A program made the position numbers and the translations under genes. The notes below the pieces were generated by a model, which saw only the letters and a program-made list of their open reading frames with translations, was not told the DNA's origin and made no database searches. A stretch of 32,535 nt of DNA from Desulfovirgula thermocuniculi DSM 16036. GTDB taxonomy: Bacteria > Bacillota > Desulfotomaculia > Desulfotomaculales > Desulfovirgulaceae. This document shows positions 22,196-30,898 of the stretch, one piece after another. How positions within the stretch are numbered: the stretch's first letter is position 1; every line of letters starts with the position of its first letter. The DNA lies in contig NZ_AUBR01000039.1 in the NCBI RefSeq assembly GCF_000429345.1, positions 1 through 32,535 of the forward strand. Direction: 5' to 3'.

Positions 22196-23368
22196 CTATA
22201 ACATCTCGCCCAGCTTGCGGGCGGTTTCGCGCACGGCGGCCAGCTCGGCCTCGTCGGGTATGTACTGGATGTTAATAACGTCGAAGGGCACTTCCCAGCC
22301 CATGGCCTCCATGGCCGCCTTCACTTCCCGGGCCCCCTGGCCGCCCCAGCCGTAGGAGCCGAAGGCCAGGCCGATCCTCTTCTGGGGCCGCAGGCCCCGC
22401 AAGTAGGTCAGGAAGGCGCTCACCGTGGGCAGCATGCCGTTGTTTAAGGTGGGGGAGCCCACCAGCACGGCGCGGGACACGAGCACATGGGGCACAATCT
22501 CGGAAATGTGGTTGGTCTGCAGGAATTTTACCGTCACGGGCACGCCCGCATCCTCCAGCCCGTCCTGCAGGGCGAGGGCAATCTTTTTGGTGGAGCCCCA
22601 CATGGTATCGTAGACGATGAGGGCCCGCCGCTCCGTTTCGTGATTGGCCCAGCGGCGGTAGGCCTGTACGATCTGGGCGAGGTAGGTGCGCCAGATGACG
22701 CCGTGGCTGGGGCCGATCATGTCTATTTCCAGGGCGGCCAGCGCATCCAGGACCTTATTTACCTGCTCGCCGTAGGGCAGCACGATGTTGGCGTAGTATT
22801 TGGCCGCTTCTTCGTGGACCACCTCCCAGCCCACCTGGTCGTCAAAGCGCGCGTCGCAGGCCAGGTGCTGGCCGAAGGCGTCGTTGGGGAGCAGCAGCCT
22901 TTCCTCCGGTATGTAGGTGACCATGGAGTCGGGCCAGTGGACCATGGGGGTGGTGAAAAATTTCAATGTGCGCGCGCCGATCTTTACCTCGTCTCCGGAA
23001 TTGACCACCAGGCAGTCCCAGTCCTTTTTATAATGGCGGCCCAGGGCCTTCTTGCCCTGGGGGTTGGTGACGATTTTGGCCCGCGGGGCCAGCTCCATGA
23101 TGCGGGGCACGCTGCCGGAGTGGTCCATCTCCACGTGGTTGACCACCAGGTAGTCGATGCGCGAGGGCTCGACGACGCCTTTAATCCTGTCCAGCATTTC
23201 GTCAAAAAGGTAGTGTTTGACCGTGTCCACAAGGACGATCTTCTCATCCACGATGAGGTAGGCATTGTAGGTGGTTCCCCTGGGGGTGAGGTAGCCGTGG
23301 AAGTAGCGCAGGTCCCAGTCCACGGCTCCCACCCAGTAAATTCCCGGCTTGATCTCCACCGGTTTCAC
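22196..23368 (-). CDS. fprA: flavodiiron protein (A-type), oxygen/NO reductase
   Basis: 390 residues. A metallo-beta-lactamase-like domain carries the full di-iron set: His 78, Glu 80, Asp 82 and His 83 in NHVEMDHSG, His 144 in PMVHWPDS, Asp 163 in LPNDAFGQH and His 222 in GPSHGVIW. A flavodoxin domain follows from about 250, with the FMN phosphate loop DTMWGSTKKIA and VGSPTLNNG. The length equals the standard A-type protein. It reduces O2 to water or NO to N2O with electrons from Hrb, encoded next. GTG start with GGGAG nine bases upstream. An iron-sulfur flavoprotein gene precedes it by 33 bases. Confidence 0.96.
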   Translation of the reverse strand: MKPVEIKPGIYWVGAVDWDLRYFHGYLTPRGTTYNAYLIVDEKIVLVDTVKHYLFDEMLDRIKGVVEPSRIDYLVVNHVEMDHSGSVPRIMELAPRAKIVTNPQGKKALGRHYKKDWDCLVVNSGDEVKIGARTLKFFTTPMVHWPDSMVTYIPEERLLLPNDAFGQHLACDARFDDQVGWEVVHEEAAKYYANIVLPYGEQVNKVLDALAALEIDMIGPSHGVIWRTYLAQIVQAYRRWANHETERRALIVYDTMWGSTKKIALALQDGLEDAGVPVTVKFLQTNHISEIVPHVLVSRAVLVGSPTLNNGMLPTVSAFLTYLRGLRPQKRIGLAFGSYGWGGQGAREVKAAMEAMGWEVPFDVINIQYIPDEAELAAVRETARKLGEML

Positions 23369-23400
23369 GCCTCTTCACTCCCTTCCCGGAAATTTAAATC

Positions 23401-23430
23401 ATTATAAAGCCAAAAGGCGGCCCTGGGCAA
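23401..23430 (-). promoter_or_regulatory. promoter for fprA-hrb inside the end of the flavoprotein gene
   Basis: On the minus strand TTGCCC (23430-23425) and a consensus TATAAT (23406-23401) are 18 bases apart, about 33 bases before the fprA start. It lies within the 3' end of the upstream gene, so fprA-hrb could be induced separately from it. Confidence 0.5.
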
Positions 23431-23986
23431 CGGTTTCTTCCAGGGCGGCCCTGTTATTGAAGATTTCTCCCCTCTTTTCCACGCCGGCATAACAGAGGGA
23501 AGCCTGCAGCTTTATCTCCAGCATTTTGAAAAAATACCTGGCCACCCGCACGGTGCCCTCAAAAACCCCGGGGAGGGTGGTGCCGGCACAGGAGATAAAA
23601 ATTCCCCGGCGCTCCGGGCGGCCTTCCTCAATCACCCGGCGGCCTAAAAGATACTTGGCCGCCCAGAACTGCTGGGCGCGGTCAATAAATACCTTGGCCT
23701 GGGCACAGATGCCCATGGAGAAGACGGGGGCGGCAAAGATGAGGCGGTCGGCGGCCAGGATCTTCTCGTAGAGCACTCCCGCATCGTCGGGCACCACGCA
23801 GCGCCCGGTCGCATAGCACCCCTCGCAGGCCCGGCAGGGCTCGTAGCGAAAGTCCACCAGGTAGAGGAACTCCACGTCGCAGCCGGCTTCCGCGCAGGCC
23901 CCCAGCGCCAGGCGGGCAAGAAGGGCCGTGTTGCCGTCCCTGCGCGGGCTGGCGGAGAGGGCCAGGCACTTAAGGGTATTTGGCAC
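23402..23986 (-). CDS. iron-sulfur flavoprotein (Isf-like, NADPH-dependent FMN reductase fold)
   Basis: About 194 residues of flavodoxin-like fold. LALSASPRRDGNTALLARLA is the FMN phosphate loop at the N-terminus. CRACEGCYATGRC gives the compact CX2CX2CX5C motif that binds a 4Fe-4S cluster in Isf. AADRLIFAAPVFSMGICAQAKVFIDR lines the flavin. Isf proteins use ferredoxin-type electrons to reduce oxygen or peroxide in anaerobes, which suits the adjacent fprA-hrb. Start: GTG 23986 lies six bases after a GGGGGG run, while ATG 23992 abuts that run and is less likely. The gene is divergent from murJ. Confidence 0.88.
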   Translation of the reverse strand: MPNTLKCLALSASPRRDGNTALLARLALGACAEAGCDVEFLYLVDFRYEPCRACEGCYATGRCVVPDDAGVLYEKILAADRLIFAAPVFSMGICAQAKVFIDRAQQFWAAKYLLGRRVIEEGRPERRGIFISCAGTTLPGVFEGTVRVARYFFKMLEIKLQASLCYAGVEKRGEIFNNRAALEETVAQGRLLAL

Positions 23987-24089
23987 GGTCATCCCCCCTG
24001 CATTTAACGGCAGGATTTCTCCGGCACCGCCCCAAAATCCTTCCCGCAAAACAGCTATCATTACGGCTTACGGCGAACTACCGCACGCC

Positions 24090-24118
24090 TTGCAAGGGGC
24101 AGGTGACCGTGCTATGAT
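24090..24118 (+). promoter_or_regulatory. promoter of murJ
   Basis: TTGCAA (24090-24095) and TATGAT (24113-24118) are separated by exactly 17 bases. The predicted start of transcription is only a few bases before the GTG at 24131, so the leader is very short and lacks a clear ribosome binding site. Confidence 0.5.
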
Positions 24119-24130
24119 TTTCCGGGGCAG

Positions 24131-25717
24131 GTGATTGTCCTGGATACCGCCGCACGTGCCGCCCAGGCCACGGCAGTAGTAATGGCCGCAGGGGTCCTCA
24201 GCAAGCTCCTCGGCTTTGCCCGCGAGGCCACCCTGGCGTCTTCCTTTGGCGCCAGCGCCGCCACCGACGCCTACCTGGTGGCCATGGTCATCCCCGCCAT
24301 CCTCTTCGGCCTGGTGGGCAACGTCATTACCACCGTAGGCATACCCTTGTTCAGCGAGCACCTCCATCGCCCGGAGAAAAGGCATGAGCTGGCCGCGCTG
24401 GTATGGGGCAGCTTTTGCGCTATTTGCGGGCTGCTGTCCGTCATTGCCCTCCTGGGGCTGGCGGCCTCCCCGTGGCTTGTGCGCCTCCTGGCCCCCGGCT
24501 TTGCCCCCGACCAGGCAGAGCTGGCCGCACGCCTGGTGCGCATCCTCATGCCCATGGTGGTGATCATGGGCATGGTGGGCTGGGCGCAGGGCATTTTAAA
24601 CGCCCACCACCACTTCACCTCCCCGGCCCTCATGGGCGTGCCGTACAACCTGCTCATGATCGGGGGCATTTCCTGGGCCGCGGCGGCGGGGAGCATTGCC
24701 GGGGTGGCCTGGGCCACGGTGCTGGCCACGGCCAGCCAGTTCCTCATCCAGGTACCGGCCCTCATGAAGCACGGGGTACTGCAGGGCTTCCGCCTTTCCC
24801 CCGGCCACCCCGCCCTGAAAAAAATGCTCGTGTTGTCCGGGCCGGTGCTCATCGGCCTCGGGGCCAACCAGCTCAACCTCATCGTGGACCGCATGCTCGC
24901 CTCCACCCTGGAGGAGGGGAGCATTTCCGCCTTAAACTACGCCCAGCGCATCTTAAGCCTCCCCCAGGGGCTGCTGGCCCTGCCCGTGATTACCGTCCTC
25001 TACCCCATTTTTGCCCAGCGGGCCACGGTGGAAGACATGGAAGGCTTCCGCTTCGGCCTGGTGCGGGGGCTAAATGCCCTCGCCCTGGTACTTATACCCG
25101 TCACCGTGGCCACTGCCGTCCTCAGGGAAGAGGTGGTGCGGTTTGTCTTCCAGCGCGGCGCCTTTGACGACCGGGACGCGGCCATGACGGCGGCGGCGTT
25201 GCTGTGGTATGCCCCCGGCCTACTCTTCCTCATGTGGCGCGAGCTTTTAAACCGCGCCTTTTACTCCCTGCAGGACACCTTCACCCCCATGTGGACGGGA
25301 CTGGCGGCGGTGGCCGCCAATGTAGCCTTAAACCTGCTCCTGGTGCGCCCCATGGGCCTGGCCGGTCTCGCCCTGGCCTCATCTCTTTCCGCCGCCCTGG
25401 CCTGCGTGCTTCTCTTTTCCGCCTTGCGCCGCCGTGCGGGTTGCGCCGCCGGTAGCCTGGTGCTGGCCGCCGCCTGGCGCATGCTGCTGGCGGCCTCCCT
25501 CACCGGGGCGCTGCTGTGGTGGCCCGGGGCCGCTGCCGCCGGCAGCGTGCCGGGCGGCTTCCTCGGGCAGGGGCTGTTTCTCACGGCGCTGGGGGCGGCG
25601 GGGGGCGCGGCCTACCTCCTGTGCTGCCGCCTCCTGGGGGTGGGCGAGTTGGACCTTATCCTCGCGCTGGCCCGCGAAACCCTGAGGCGCACGGTTTCCC
25701 TCGGCCGGCGCCGTTAA
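24131..25717 (+). CDS. murJ: MurJ, lipid II flippase
   Basis: 528 residues with about 14 hydrophobic segments. Family features are the opening SKLLGFAREATLASSFGASAATDAYLVA, PLFSEHLHRPEKRHEL near 75, NLIVDRMLASTLEEGSISALNYAQRI near 245 and QRGAFDDRDAAMTAAAL near 345, followed by LNRAFYSLQDTFTPMW. MurJ moves lipid II across the membrane for peptidoglycan synthesis. The start is GTG with only a weak GGGGCAG before it; a later ATG at 24182 would remove part of the first helix. It is a single-gene unit, convergent with the DUF1015 gene. Confidence 0.93.
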   Translation: MIVLDTAARAAQATAVVMAAGVLSKLLGFAREATLASSFGASAATDAYLVAMVIPAILFGLVGNVITTVGIPLFSEHLHRPEKRHELAALVWGSFCAICGLLSVIALLGLAASPWLVRLLAPGFAPDQAELAARLVRILMPMVVIMGMVGWAQGILNAHHHFTSPALMGVPYNLLMIGGISWAAAAGSIAGVAWATVLATASQFLIQVPALMKHGVLQGFRLSPGHPALKKMLVLSGPVLIGLGANQLNLIVDRMLASTLEEGSISALNYAQRILSLPQGLLALPVITVLYPIFAQRATVEDMEGFRFGLVRGLNALALVLIPVTVATAVLREEVVRFVFQRGAFDDRDAAMTAAALLWYAPGLLFLMWRELLNRAFYSLQDTFTPMWTGLAAVAANVALNLLLVRPMGLAGLALASSLSAALACVLLFSALRRRAGCAAGSLVLAAAWRMLLAASLTGALLWWPGAAAAGSVPGGFLGQGLFLTALGAAGGAAYLLCCRLLGVGELDLILALARETLRRTVSLGRRR

Positions 25718-25745
25718 AAAAGCCCCCGCGGTTCACCGCGGGGGC
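25715..25745 (-). terminator. rho-independent terminator of the mazG-DUF1015 unit
   Basis: A perfect 10-bp stem (25722-25731 with 25736-25745) closes a four-base loop, and on the minus strand it is followed by a run of T from 25721 to 25716. It lies just after the DUF1015 stop and overlaps the end of murJ. There is no T run for the plus strand, so it acts mainly in one direction. Confidence 0.85.
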
Positions 25746-25761
25746 CGCATGCCGCCGTAAC

Positions 25762-27117
25762 TTAATCCAGCGGGTTGATGACCAAGCCGGTGATGACCTT
25801 GGGGAAAAAGTAAGTGGATTTCTGGGGCATTTTCTCCCCGCCCCGGGCCACGGCCACGACCTCTTCCACCCGGGTGGGGTTTAAGAAAAAGGCCATCCGG
25901 TATTCGCCCCGGTCCACGGCGGCCAGGGCCCCTTCCTCTTCCCGGGTGTAGGCGAGGTGGGTTTCGCCCTCGCGCTCGGCGGCCCCGATGCCCAGGAGGC
26001 GCTCCAGGATCAGGCAGTGGAGCACGGAGACGTCCAAGTTTTGCCAGGCCGGGGAGCGTCCGGGGGGCATGAGGCGGGGGAGGGATCCTTCGTCCCGCAG
26101 GGTCAAAAGGTACAGCCGGCCGCCGCCGAGGTACAGCCCGAAGGCGTGGCGGCGGGTTTCCCGGCTGCCGGCGCCCCCGCCGCCGGTCAAGCCGCCCCGC
26201 GCGGCCAGCTCCCTTAAAAACTGCGGGAAGTTGCCGTGGCCCGGGGCAAGGGGGAAGGGCTCTACGGCAAAGTGCTCCTGCAGCCTTTCCAGCAGGCCCC
26301 CCGCCTCCAGGGACGCCCGGTTTTTTACCAGGCGGTGGGTGGGCAAGCAGACCAGCCCCGGGTCGTAGAGGTTCACCAGAGCCATCATCACGTAGTCGTA
26401 AGGCCGCTCACCCTCAGGGTTACCCTCCTCCTGCCGCCTTTCCTCCCGGTAGGCCAGGGCCGTTTCGTAGCGGTGGTGCCCGTCGGCAATGTAAACGGCG
26501 GCAGGGGCCAGGATCTCCTGCACCGCACGGATGACGTACGGGTCGGCGACCACCCACAGGCGGTGGGCCTGGCCGTCCTCTCCGGTAAATTCCACGTCGG
26601 GCGGCAGGTCCCCGGCTTTCCTCCAGCAGGCCTCCACCCGCCTTTCCGGGTCGGCGTAAAGCCCGAAAATGGGGCTGAAGTTGGCCCGGCAGGCGCGCAT
26701 CAACAGGAGGCGGTCGGCCTTGTGCTTGGGCAGCGTCTCCTCGTGGGGCAGCACCACGCCCTCCTCGTAGGGCGCAAGCTTTAATGCGCAAATAAACCCG
26801 CCGCGCACCAGCCGCCGCCCGCCAAAGGTAAACTCCTGCTCGTAGCGATAAAGCGCGGGGCGCTCATCCTGCACCAGCACTCCCTCCCGGCGCCAGGCCG
26901 CATAGCACGCCGCCGCCCGGGTGTAGCGGTTGTTTTCCGCCGTGTCCTCCGGGTAAACCTTGCCGTACTCCAGGCGGATGATGTTGTGGGGGTGGCGCCG
27001 GTAGTACATCTCCTGGGCGGCGGCATCAATGACGTCGTAAGGGGGCGTCACCAGGTCGGCAAGCGGCCCCGCCGCGGGGGCGTAGCGCAGGCCCCTAAAG
27101 GGCATGATTGTGGCCAA
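25762..27117 (-). CDS. DUF1015 family protein
   Basis: About 451 residues, a conserved bacterial family of unproven function. Family hallmarks are PFRGLRYAPAA and LVTPPYDVIDAAAQEMYYRRHPHNIIRLEYG at the N-terminus, LPHEETLPKHKADRLLLMRACRANFSPIFGLY near 125 and IADGHHRYETALAYREER near 215. The last recalls the GxHR motif of the ParB/sulfiredoxin superfamily. The C-terminal part is less conserved. TTG at 27117 lies ten bases after AAGGAG; GTG 27126 is only one base from that site, and ATG 27105 is 22 bases away. It overlaps the end of the mazG-like gene, so the two are co-translated. Confidence 0.85.
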   Translation of the reverse strand: MATIMPFRGLRYAPAAGPLADLVTPPYDVIDAAAQEMYYRRHPHNIIRLEYGKVYPEDTAENNRYTRAAACYAAWRREGVLVQDERPALYRYEQEFTFGGRRLVRGGFICALKLAPYEEGVVLPHEETLPKHKADRLLLMRACRANFSPIFGLYADPERRVEACWRKAGDLPPDVEFTGEDGQAHRLWVVADPYVIRAVQEILAPAAVYIADGHHRYETALAYREERRQEEGNPEGERPYDYVMMALVNLYDPGLVCLPTHRLVKNRASLEAGGLLERLQEHFAVEPFPLAPGHGNFPQFLRELAARGGLTGGGGAGSRETRRHAFGLYLGGGRLYLLTLRDEGSLPRLMPPGRSPAWQNLDVSVLHCLILERLLGIGAAEREGETHLAYTREEEGALAAVDRGEYRMAFFLNPTRVEEVVAVARGGEKMPQKSTYFFPKVITGLVINPLD

Positions 27118-27445
27118 GATCTTCACGCTCCTTTTTTCTCGTCCAGCGCCGGCCGTCGCGCTGCCGGTATTTTTCCATCATGCGGCCGAAAGCCTCCTCC
27201 AGGTCGATGCCCAGGGAATTGGCAAAGCAGGCAATAATAAATAAAACGTCGGCCAGCTCCAGCGCCAGGTCCCCCGGGGGCTCGCCCGGCTTCTTGGGCT
27301 TCTGGCCGTATAAGTGGTTGACCTCCCGGGCCAGCTCGCCCACCTCCTCCGCCAGGCGCGCCAGCATGGCCAGGGGGTGCCAGTAGCCTTCCTCGAACTG
27401 GCTTATCCAGCGATCAACTTCCCGCTGCATTTCCCTTATTTCCAC
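27095..27445 (-). CDS. MazG-like nucleotide pyrophosphohydrolase
   Basis: About 116 residues, all helical. LAEEVGELAREVNH supplies Glu 33, 34 and 37, and LALELADVLFII supplies Glu 63 and Asp 66, the magnesium-binding pattern of MazG-type NTP pyrophosphatases. These remove unwanted or damaged nucleotides. Start: GTG 27445 lies eight bases after GGAGGAG, while ATG 27451 is only two bases from it and ATG 27481 has none. A TATAAT at 27475-27470 on this strand is a possible -10 box. First gene of a unit with the DUF1015 gene. Confidence 0.85.
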   Translation of the reverse strand: MEIREMQREVDRWISQFEEGYWHPLAMLARLAEEVGELAREVNHLYGQKPKKPGEPPGDLALELADVLFIIACFANSLGIDLEEAFGRMMEKYRQRDGRRWTRKKEREDLGHNHAL

Positions 27446-27576
27446 GCCCATCTCTCCTCCTACCCGGAGATTATAATTCATTTTGCCGGGGGGCGAAAAG
27501 CCCTCCTGCAGCCGTCATATTGGCCCCTGCAGCCTCATATGGTTATTTTAGGCAACCAAGGCTGGGGGGAGAAAGC

Positions 27577-28281
27577 ATGTCCTGGCCGCGCCCGGTCATC
27601 CTGCTGCCGCTGCGCAAGAGGTACCTCCTGATCCTCCTGGGACTCGCCCTCCTGCTGCTGGGTTCCTGGGGCGTCTACAGCCGGGCTGGCTTCCGGAAGC
27701 CCCCGCCGGCACCGGAGCAGTTCCTGGCCGAAGCCCTTTTAAAAACGGCCTCCAGCAGGAGCTTCTGCTTCCGCGTGGAAGCCCGTCTGGGAGAGGGGGG
27801 CCTGATCAGCCAGGTGGAGGGGGAGCGGGCGGGCCCCGATGCCGTGCACATCCGGGGAACCATGTACAACAGCCCGGTGGAGTTCATCCAGGTGGGCGGC
27901 ACCACCTACATGCGGGACCCGTGGACGAGTAAATGGTTGACGCTGGAAGGTAACCGCATGTGGCAGTCGGACCTCTTTGTGGCCGAGTTCAACCCCCTGG
28001 GCTTTTTAAAGTTCAAGGAAGTCCTGGGTGTGAGCTACCGGGGGAAAGAAAAGGTTGACGGGGAACAGGTGGTGGTCCTGGAATGCTACCCCCAGCTGGA
28101 AAACCCCTACCTGGAAATGAAATACAGCGACTACTACTGCAAGGTCTGGATCAGCCCCCGGGACAACCGCATCCGGCAGCTCACCCTGGAAGGCAGGGCG
28201 CCCGGGGGGAGAAGGGGCCTCTTCGTGGGCCTGAAGCTCTGGGACTACGACCGCCCGCTGGAGGTGAAGCCCCCGGTATAA
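27577..28281 (+). CDS. membrane-anchored exported protein, LolA/LppX-like fold suspected
   Basis: 234 residues, not firmly recognised. Residues 12-34 form one membrane anchor (LLILLGLALLLLGSWGVY) and the rest is predicted outside. The soluble part alternates hydrophobic residues in long strands: FCFRVEARLGEGGLISQVEG, VEFIQVGGTTYMRDPW, QVVVLECYPQLENPYLEM and WISPRDNRIRQLTLEGRA. This is the pattern of half-barrel lipoprotein-like carriers such as LolA or LppX. No lipobox Cys is present. ATG follows GGGGGAG by five bases. It is alone in its unit, with a terminator after it. Confidence 0.7.
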   Translation: MSWPRPVILLPLRKRYLLILLGLALLLLGSWGVYSRAGFRKPPPAPEQFLAEALLKTASSRSFCFRVEARLGEGGLISQVEGERAGPDAVHIRGTMYNSPVEFIQVGGTTYMRDPWTSKWLTLEGNRMWQSDLFVAEFNPLGFLKFKEVLGVSYRGKEKVDGEQVVVLECYPQLENPYLEMKYSDYYCKVWISPRDNRIRQLTLEGRAPGGRRGLFVGLKLWDYDRPLEVKPPV

Positions 28282-28290
28282 GTCGTCCCG

Positions 28291-28325
28291 CGCCGCCCGG
28301 CAAAAAAGCGGCGGCTTTTTTTTAT
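28291..28325 (+). terminator. rho-independent terminator
   Basis: GCCGCC (28292-28297) pairs with GGCGGC (28310-28315), followed directly by a run of eight T. It ends transcription of the exported protein gene. Confidence 0.85.
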
Positions 28326-28428
28326 TTTTTGGCCCGTCCCGGAAGGAAAAAGTGACCTTTGTAACGAATACACATTTTTCGTGTGCCCGACAAAAAAATA
28401 AAAATCCTTTTTGCGGGGGAGAGGAGCC

Positions 28429-28698
28429 TTGTATACCATCTTTCGCAACGCCTTTTTAGTGCTGGCCACCTACCTCTCTTTCATCGCCTTTGCCTTCTGC
28501 GTGCTGCCGCAGGCCAAGCTCCCCGCCTTTGCCCTCCTGGCGTTGCCCGGCGTGATCTTTGCCTTAGACGACGCCGTAAACCTGGCGGGAGCGGTGAGGG
28601 AAGGCCTGCGCCTGGCCACGCTCGTCGCCGGCGTCCTGGCCCTTATTTTCGGCACCGCCTGGTTCCTCACCAGGTTCGGTGCGGCCTTCCTTCTCTAA
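28429..28698 (+). CDS. small membrane protein, unknown function
   Basis: 89 residues with three hydrophobic segments (about 7-27, 33-45 and 62-85). A DDAVNLAGAVREG stretch between them is the only polar part. No family recognised. TTG at 28429 follows the purine tract GGGGGAGAGGAG; a TTG at 28411 would place that tract inside the gene. No promoter was identified in the 100 bases upstream, which are AT-rich after the previous terminator. The coding call rests on the ribosome binding site and codon pattern. Confidence 0.6.
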   Translation: MYTIFRNAFLVLATYLSFIAFAFCVLPQAKLPAFALLALPGVIFALDDAVNLAGAVREGLRLATLVAGVLALIFGTAWFLTRFGAAFLL

Positions 28699-28707
28699 AG
28701 GGCCTCA

Positions 28708-28737
28708 TTGACGCCCTCCTTATCTTTTCACTATAAT
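28708..28737 (+). promoter_or_regulatory. promoter of the purine operon
   Basis: TTGACG (28708-28713) and TATAAT (28732-28737) are 18 bases apart, the best promoter match in the window. Transcription would start near 28744, about 50 bases before hpt. Confidence 0.7.
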
Positions 28738-28749
28738 GTTCCTAAAGGT

Positions 28750-28780
28750 GCAGCGCGGGCTGCCGCATTTTTTGTTTTTT
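28750..28780 (+). terminator. terminator-like hairpin in the hpt leader (possible attenuator)
   Basis: GCAGC-GCGG-GCTGC forms a 5-bp stem (28750-28763), followed after four bases by TTTTTTGTTTTTT. It lies between the promoter and the hpt start. The stem is short, so termination may be partial. No purine riboswitch aptamer was recognised. Confidence 0.4.
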
Positions 28781-28793
28781 GGGAGTGGTGCGG

Positions 28794-29339
28794 GTGCATC
28801 CGGATGCGGAAAGAGTCCTCATTACGGCGGAGGAAATCTCCCGGCGCGTCAAGGAACTCGGCGAGGAAATCTCCCGGGATTACGCCGGCAAGGAAATCCT
28901 GGTGGTGGGCATCCTGAAGGGGGCGGCCATCTTCATGGCCGACCTGGTGCGCTGCCTAACCATCCCCGTGCAGCTGGATTTCATGGCCGTGTCCAGCTAC
29001 GGGGCCTCCACAGAGTCCTCCGGGGTGGTGCGCATTTTAAAGGACCTGGAGGAAAACATTGAGGGCCTGGACGTGCTGCTGGTGGAGGACATCGTGGACA
29101 CCGGGCTGACCTTAAACTACCTGCGGGAAAACCTTCTCACGCGCAACCCGGCCAGCCTGAAAATCTGCACGCTCCTGGACAAGCCCAGCCGGCGAAAGGT
29201 GCAGGTTAAAGTCGACTACAACGGCTTTGTCATCCCCGACGAGTTCGTGGTAGGCTACGGCCTGGACTACAACGGGCGCTACCGCAACCTGCGGGACATT
29301 CTGGTGCTAAAGCGGGAAGTCTACAGCGGAGGCTGCTAG
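28794..29339 (+). CDS. hpt: hypoxanthine phosphoribosyltransferase
   Basis: About 181 residues. The PRPP-binding loop [17 protein letters not shown] near 97-113 is diagnostic. [19 protein letters not shown] near 35 and [16 protein letters not shown] near 150 are typical of the hypoxanthine/guanine enzymes. It salvages hypoxanthine or guanine to IMP or GMP. GTG 28794 lies eight bases after GGGAG; upstream TTG 28779 and GTG 28785 are alternatives. It is the first gene of a salvage, synthesis and uptake operon for purines, with two bases to guaA. Confidence 0.95.
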   Translation: MHPDAERVLITAEEISRRVKELGEEISRDYAGKEILVVGILKGAAIFMADLVRCLTIPVQLDFMAVSSYGASTESSGVVRILKDLEENIEGLDVLLVEDIVDTGLTLNYLRENLLTRNPASLKICTLLDKPSRRKVQVKVDYNGFVIPDEFVVGYGLDYNGRYRNLRDILVLKREVYSGGC

Positions 29340-29341
29340 CC

Positions 29342-30886
29342 GTGTTCCCCAAGGAAAGGCAGGAAACAATTATCGTCCTCGATTTCGGAGGCCAGTACAG
29401 CCACCTCATTGCCCGGCGCATCCGGGAGCTGAAAGTATTTTGCGAGATGCTCCCCTACAGCACGCCCCTAGAAGAAATCCGGGAGCGCCGCCCGCGGGGC
29501 ATAGTCTTTTCCGGCGGTCCGGCCAGCGTTTACCAGGAGGGCGCCCCCGCGGTGGACCCGGGCATTTACGAGCTGGGCATCCCCATCCTGGGCATCTGCT
29601 ACGGCATGCAGCTGATGGCCAGGCAGCTAGGCGGCGTGGTAACCCGGGCGGCGTTTCGCGAGTACGGGCGTGCGGAGCTGGAAATCCTGGACGCGGGGGA
29701 TCTCTTTGCCGGCCTCGGCCCCGTGGAGCAGTGCTGGATGAGCCACGGCGACCGCGTGGAGGTCCCGCCTCCCGGGTTCGTGGTCCTGGCCCGCACGGCC
29801 ACCAACCCCGTGGCGGCCATGGCCGACCGCCGGCGCAGGCTCTACGCCGTGCAGTTCCACCCGGAGGTGGCGCACACTCCCCGGGGGCAGGAGATCCTGC
29901 GCCGCTTCCTCTACGACATCTGCGGCTGCCGGGGCCTCTGGACCATGGGCTCCTTCATCGAGGAGTCCGTGCAGGAGATCCGCGCCCTGGTGGGCGACGG
30001 GAAGGCCATCTGCGCCCTCAGCGGGGGCGTGGATTCCTCCGTGGCCGCCGTGCTGGTGCACCGGGCCATCGGCGACCAGCTGACCTGCATTTTCGTGGAC
30101 CACGGCCTCCTGCGCCAGGGAGAAGCCACGCAGGTTGTGGAGACTTTTCGCCGGCGGCTCAACATACCGCTGGTATACGTGGACGCCTCCCGGCGTTTCC
30201 TCGCGCGCCTTGCCGGCGTCACCGACCCGGAAAAAAAGCGCCGCATCATTGGCGAGGAATTCATCAGGGTCTTTGAGGAGGAGGCCGCCAGGCTGGGGCA
30301 GGTGGAGTTCCTCGTCCAGGGCACCCTCTACCCCGACGTGGTGGAGAGCGGCACCGCCACCGCGGCCACCATCAAGACCCACCACAACGTGGGAGGGCTA
30401 CCCGGTGACATGCGCTTCGTGCTGGTGGAGCCTCTGCGCTGGCTCTTCAAGGACGAGGTGCGGGAGCTGGGCAGGGAGCTGGGCCTGCCGGAAGAAATAG
30501 TCTGGCGCCAGCCTTTTCCCGGCCCGGGGCTGGCCGTGCGCGTGCTGGGCGAGGTGACACCGGAAAAGCTGGAGATCCTGCGGGCGGCCGACGCCATCGT
30601 CACCGCGGAGATCCAGCGGGCCGGGCTGCACAGGGAGATCTGGCAGTTCTTTGCCGTGCTGCCGGACATCAGGAGCGTGGGCGTAATGGGCGACGAGCGC
30701 ACCTACGCCTACACGGTGGCCGTGCGGGCGGTGCACAGCACCGACGGCATGACGGCGGACTGGGTGCGCCTGCCCTACGAGGTGCTGGAGCGCATCTCCA
30801 CCCGCATCGTTAACGAGGTGCCGGGGGTCAACCGGGTGGTCTACGACATTACCTCCAAGCCCCCGGCAACTATAGAATGGGAGTGA
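29342..30886 (+). CDS. guaA: GMP synthase (glutamine-hydrolysing)
   Basis: 514 residues, full length. The glutaminase domain has its nucleophile Cys in [10 protein letters not shown] near 87 and the His and Glu in [10 protein letters not shown] near 176. The ATP pyrophosphatase loop is [11 protein letters not shown] near 230. The C-terminal dimerisation domain carries [14 protein letters not shown] near 395 and ends in [13 protein letters not shown], as usual for GuaA. It converts XMP, ATP and glutamine to GMP. GTG start nine bases after GGAGG, within the end of hpt, so the two are translationally coupled. Confidence 0.98.
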   Translation: MFPKERQETIIVLDFGGQYSHLIARRIRELKVFCEMLPYSTPLEEIRERRPRGIVFSGGPASVYQEGAPAVDPGIYELGIPILGICYGMQLMARQLGGVVTRAAFREYGRAELEILDAGDLFAGLGPVEQCWMSHGDRVEVPPPGFVVLARTATNPVAAMADRRRRLYAVQFHPEVAHTPRGQEILRRFLYDICGCRGLWTMGSFIEESVQEIRALVGDGKAICALSGGVDSSVAAVLVHRAIGDQLTCIFVDHGLLRQGEATQVVETFRRRLNIPLVYVDASRRFLARLAGVTDPEKKRRIIGEEFIRVFEEEAARLGQVEFLVQGTLYPDVVESGTATAATIKTHHNVGGLPGDMRFVLVEPLRWLFKDEVRELGRELGLPEEIVWRQPFPGPGLAVRVLGEVTPEKLEILRAADAIVTAEIQRAGLHREIWQFFAVLPDIRSVGVMGDERTYAYTVAVRAVHSTDGMTADWVRLPYEVLERISTRIVNEVPGVNRVVYDITSKPPATIEWE

Positions 30887-30898
30887 AGGGGGAAAATC

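Noticed and set aside
22487-23407. A 306-codon plus-strand open frame opposite fprA
   Set aside because: Antisense shadow; fprA has the full set of iron ligands.
28340-28400. ACGAA/TTCGT inverted repeat, considered as a PurR box
   Set aside because: It does not match the CCGAA-type PurR consensus and lies before a membrane protein gene rather than the purine operon.
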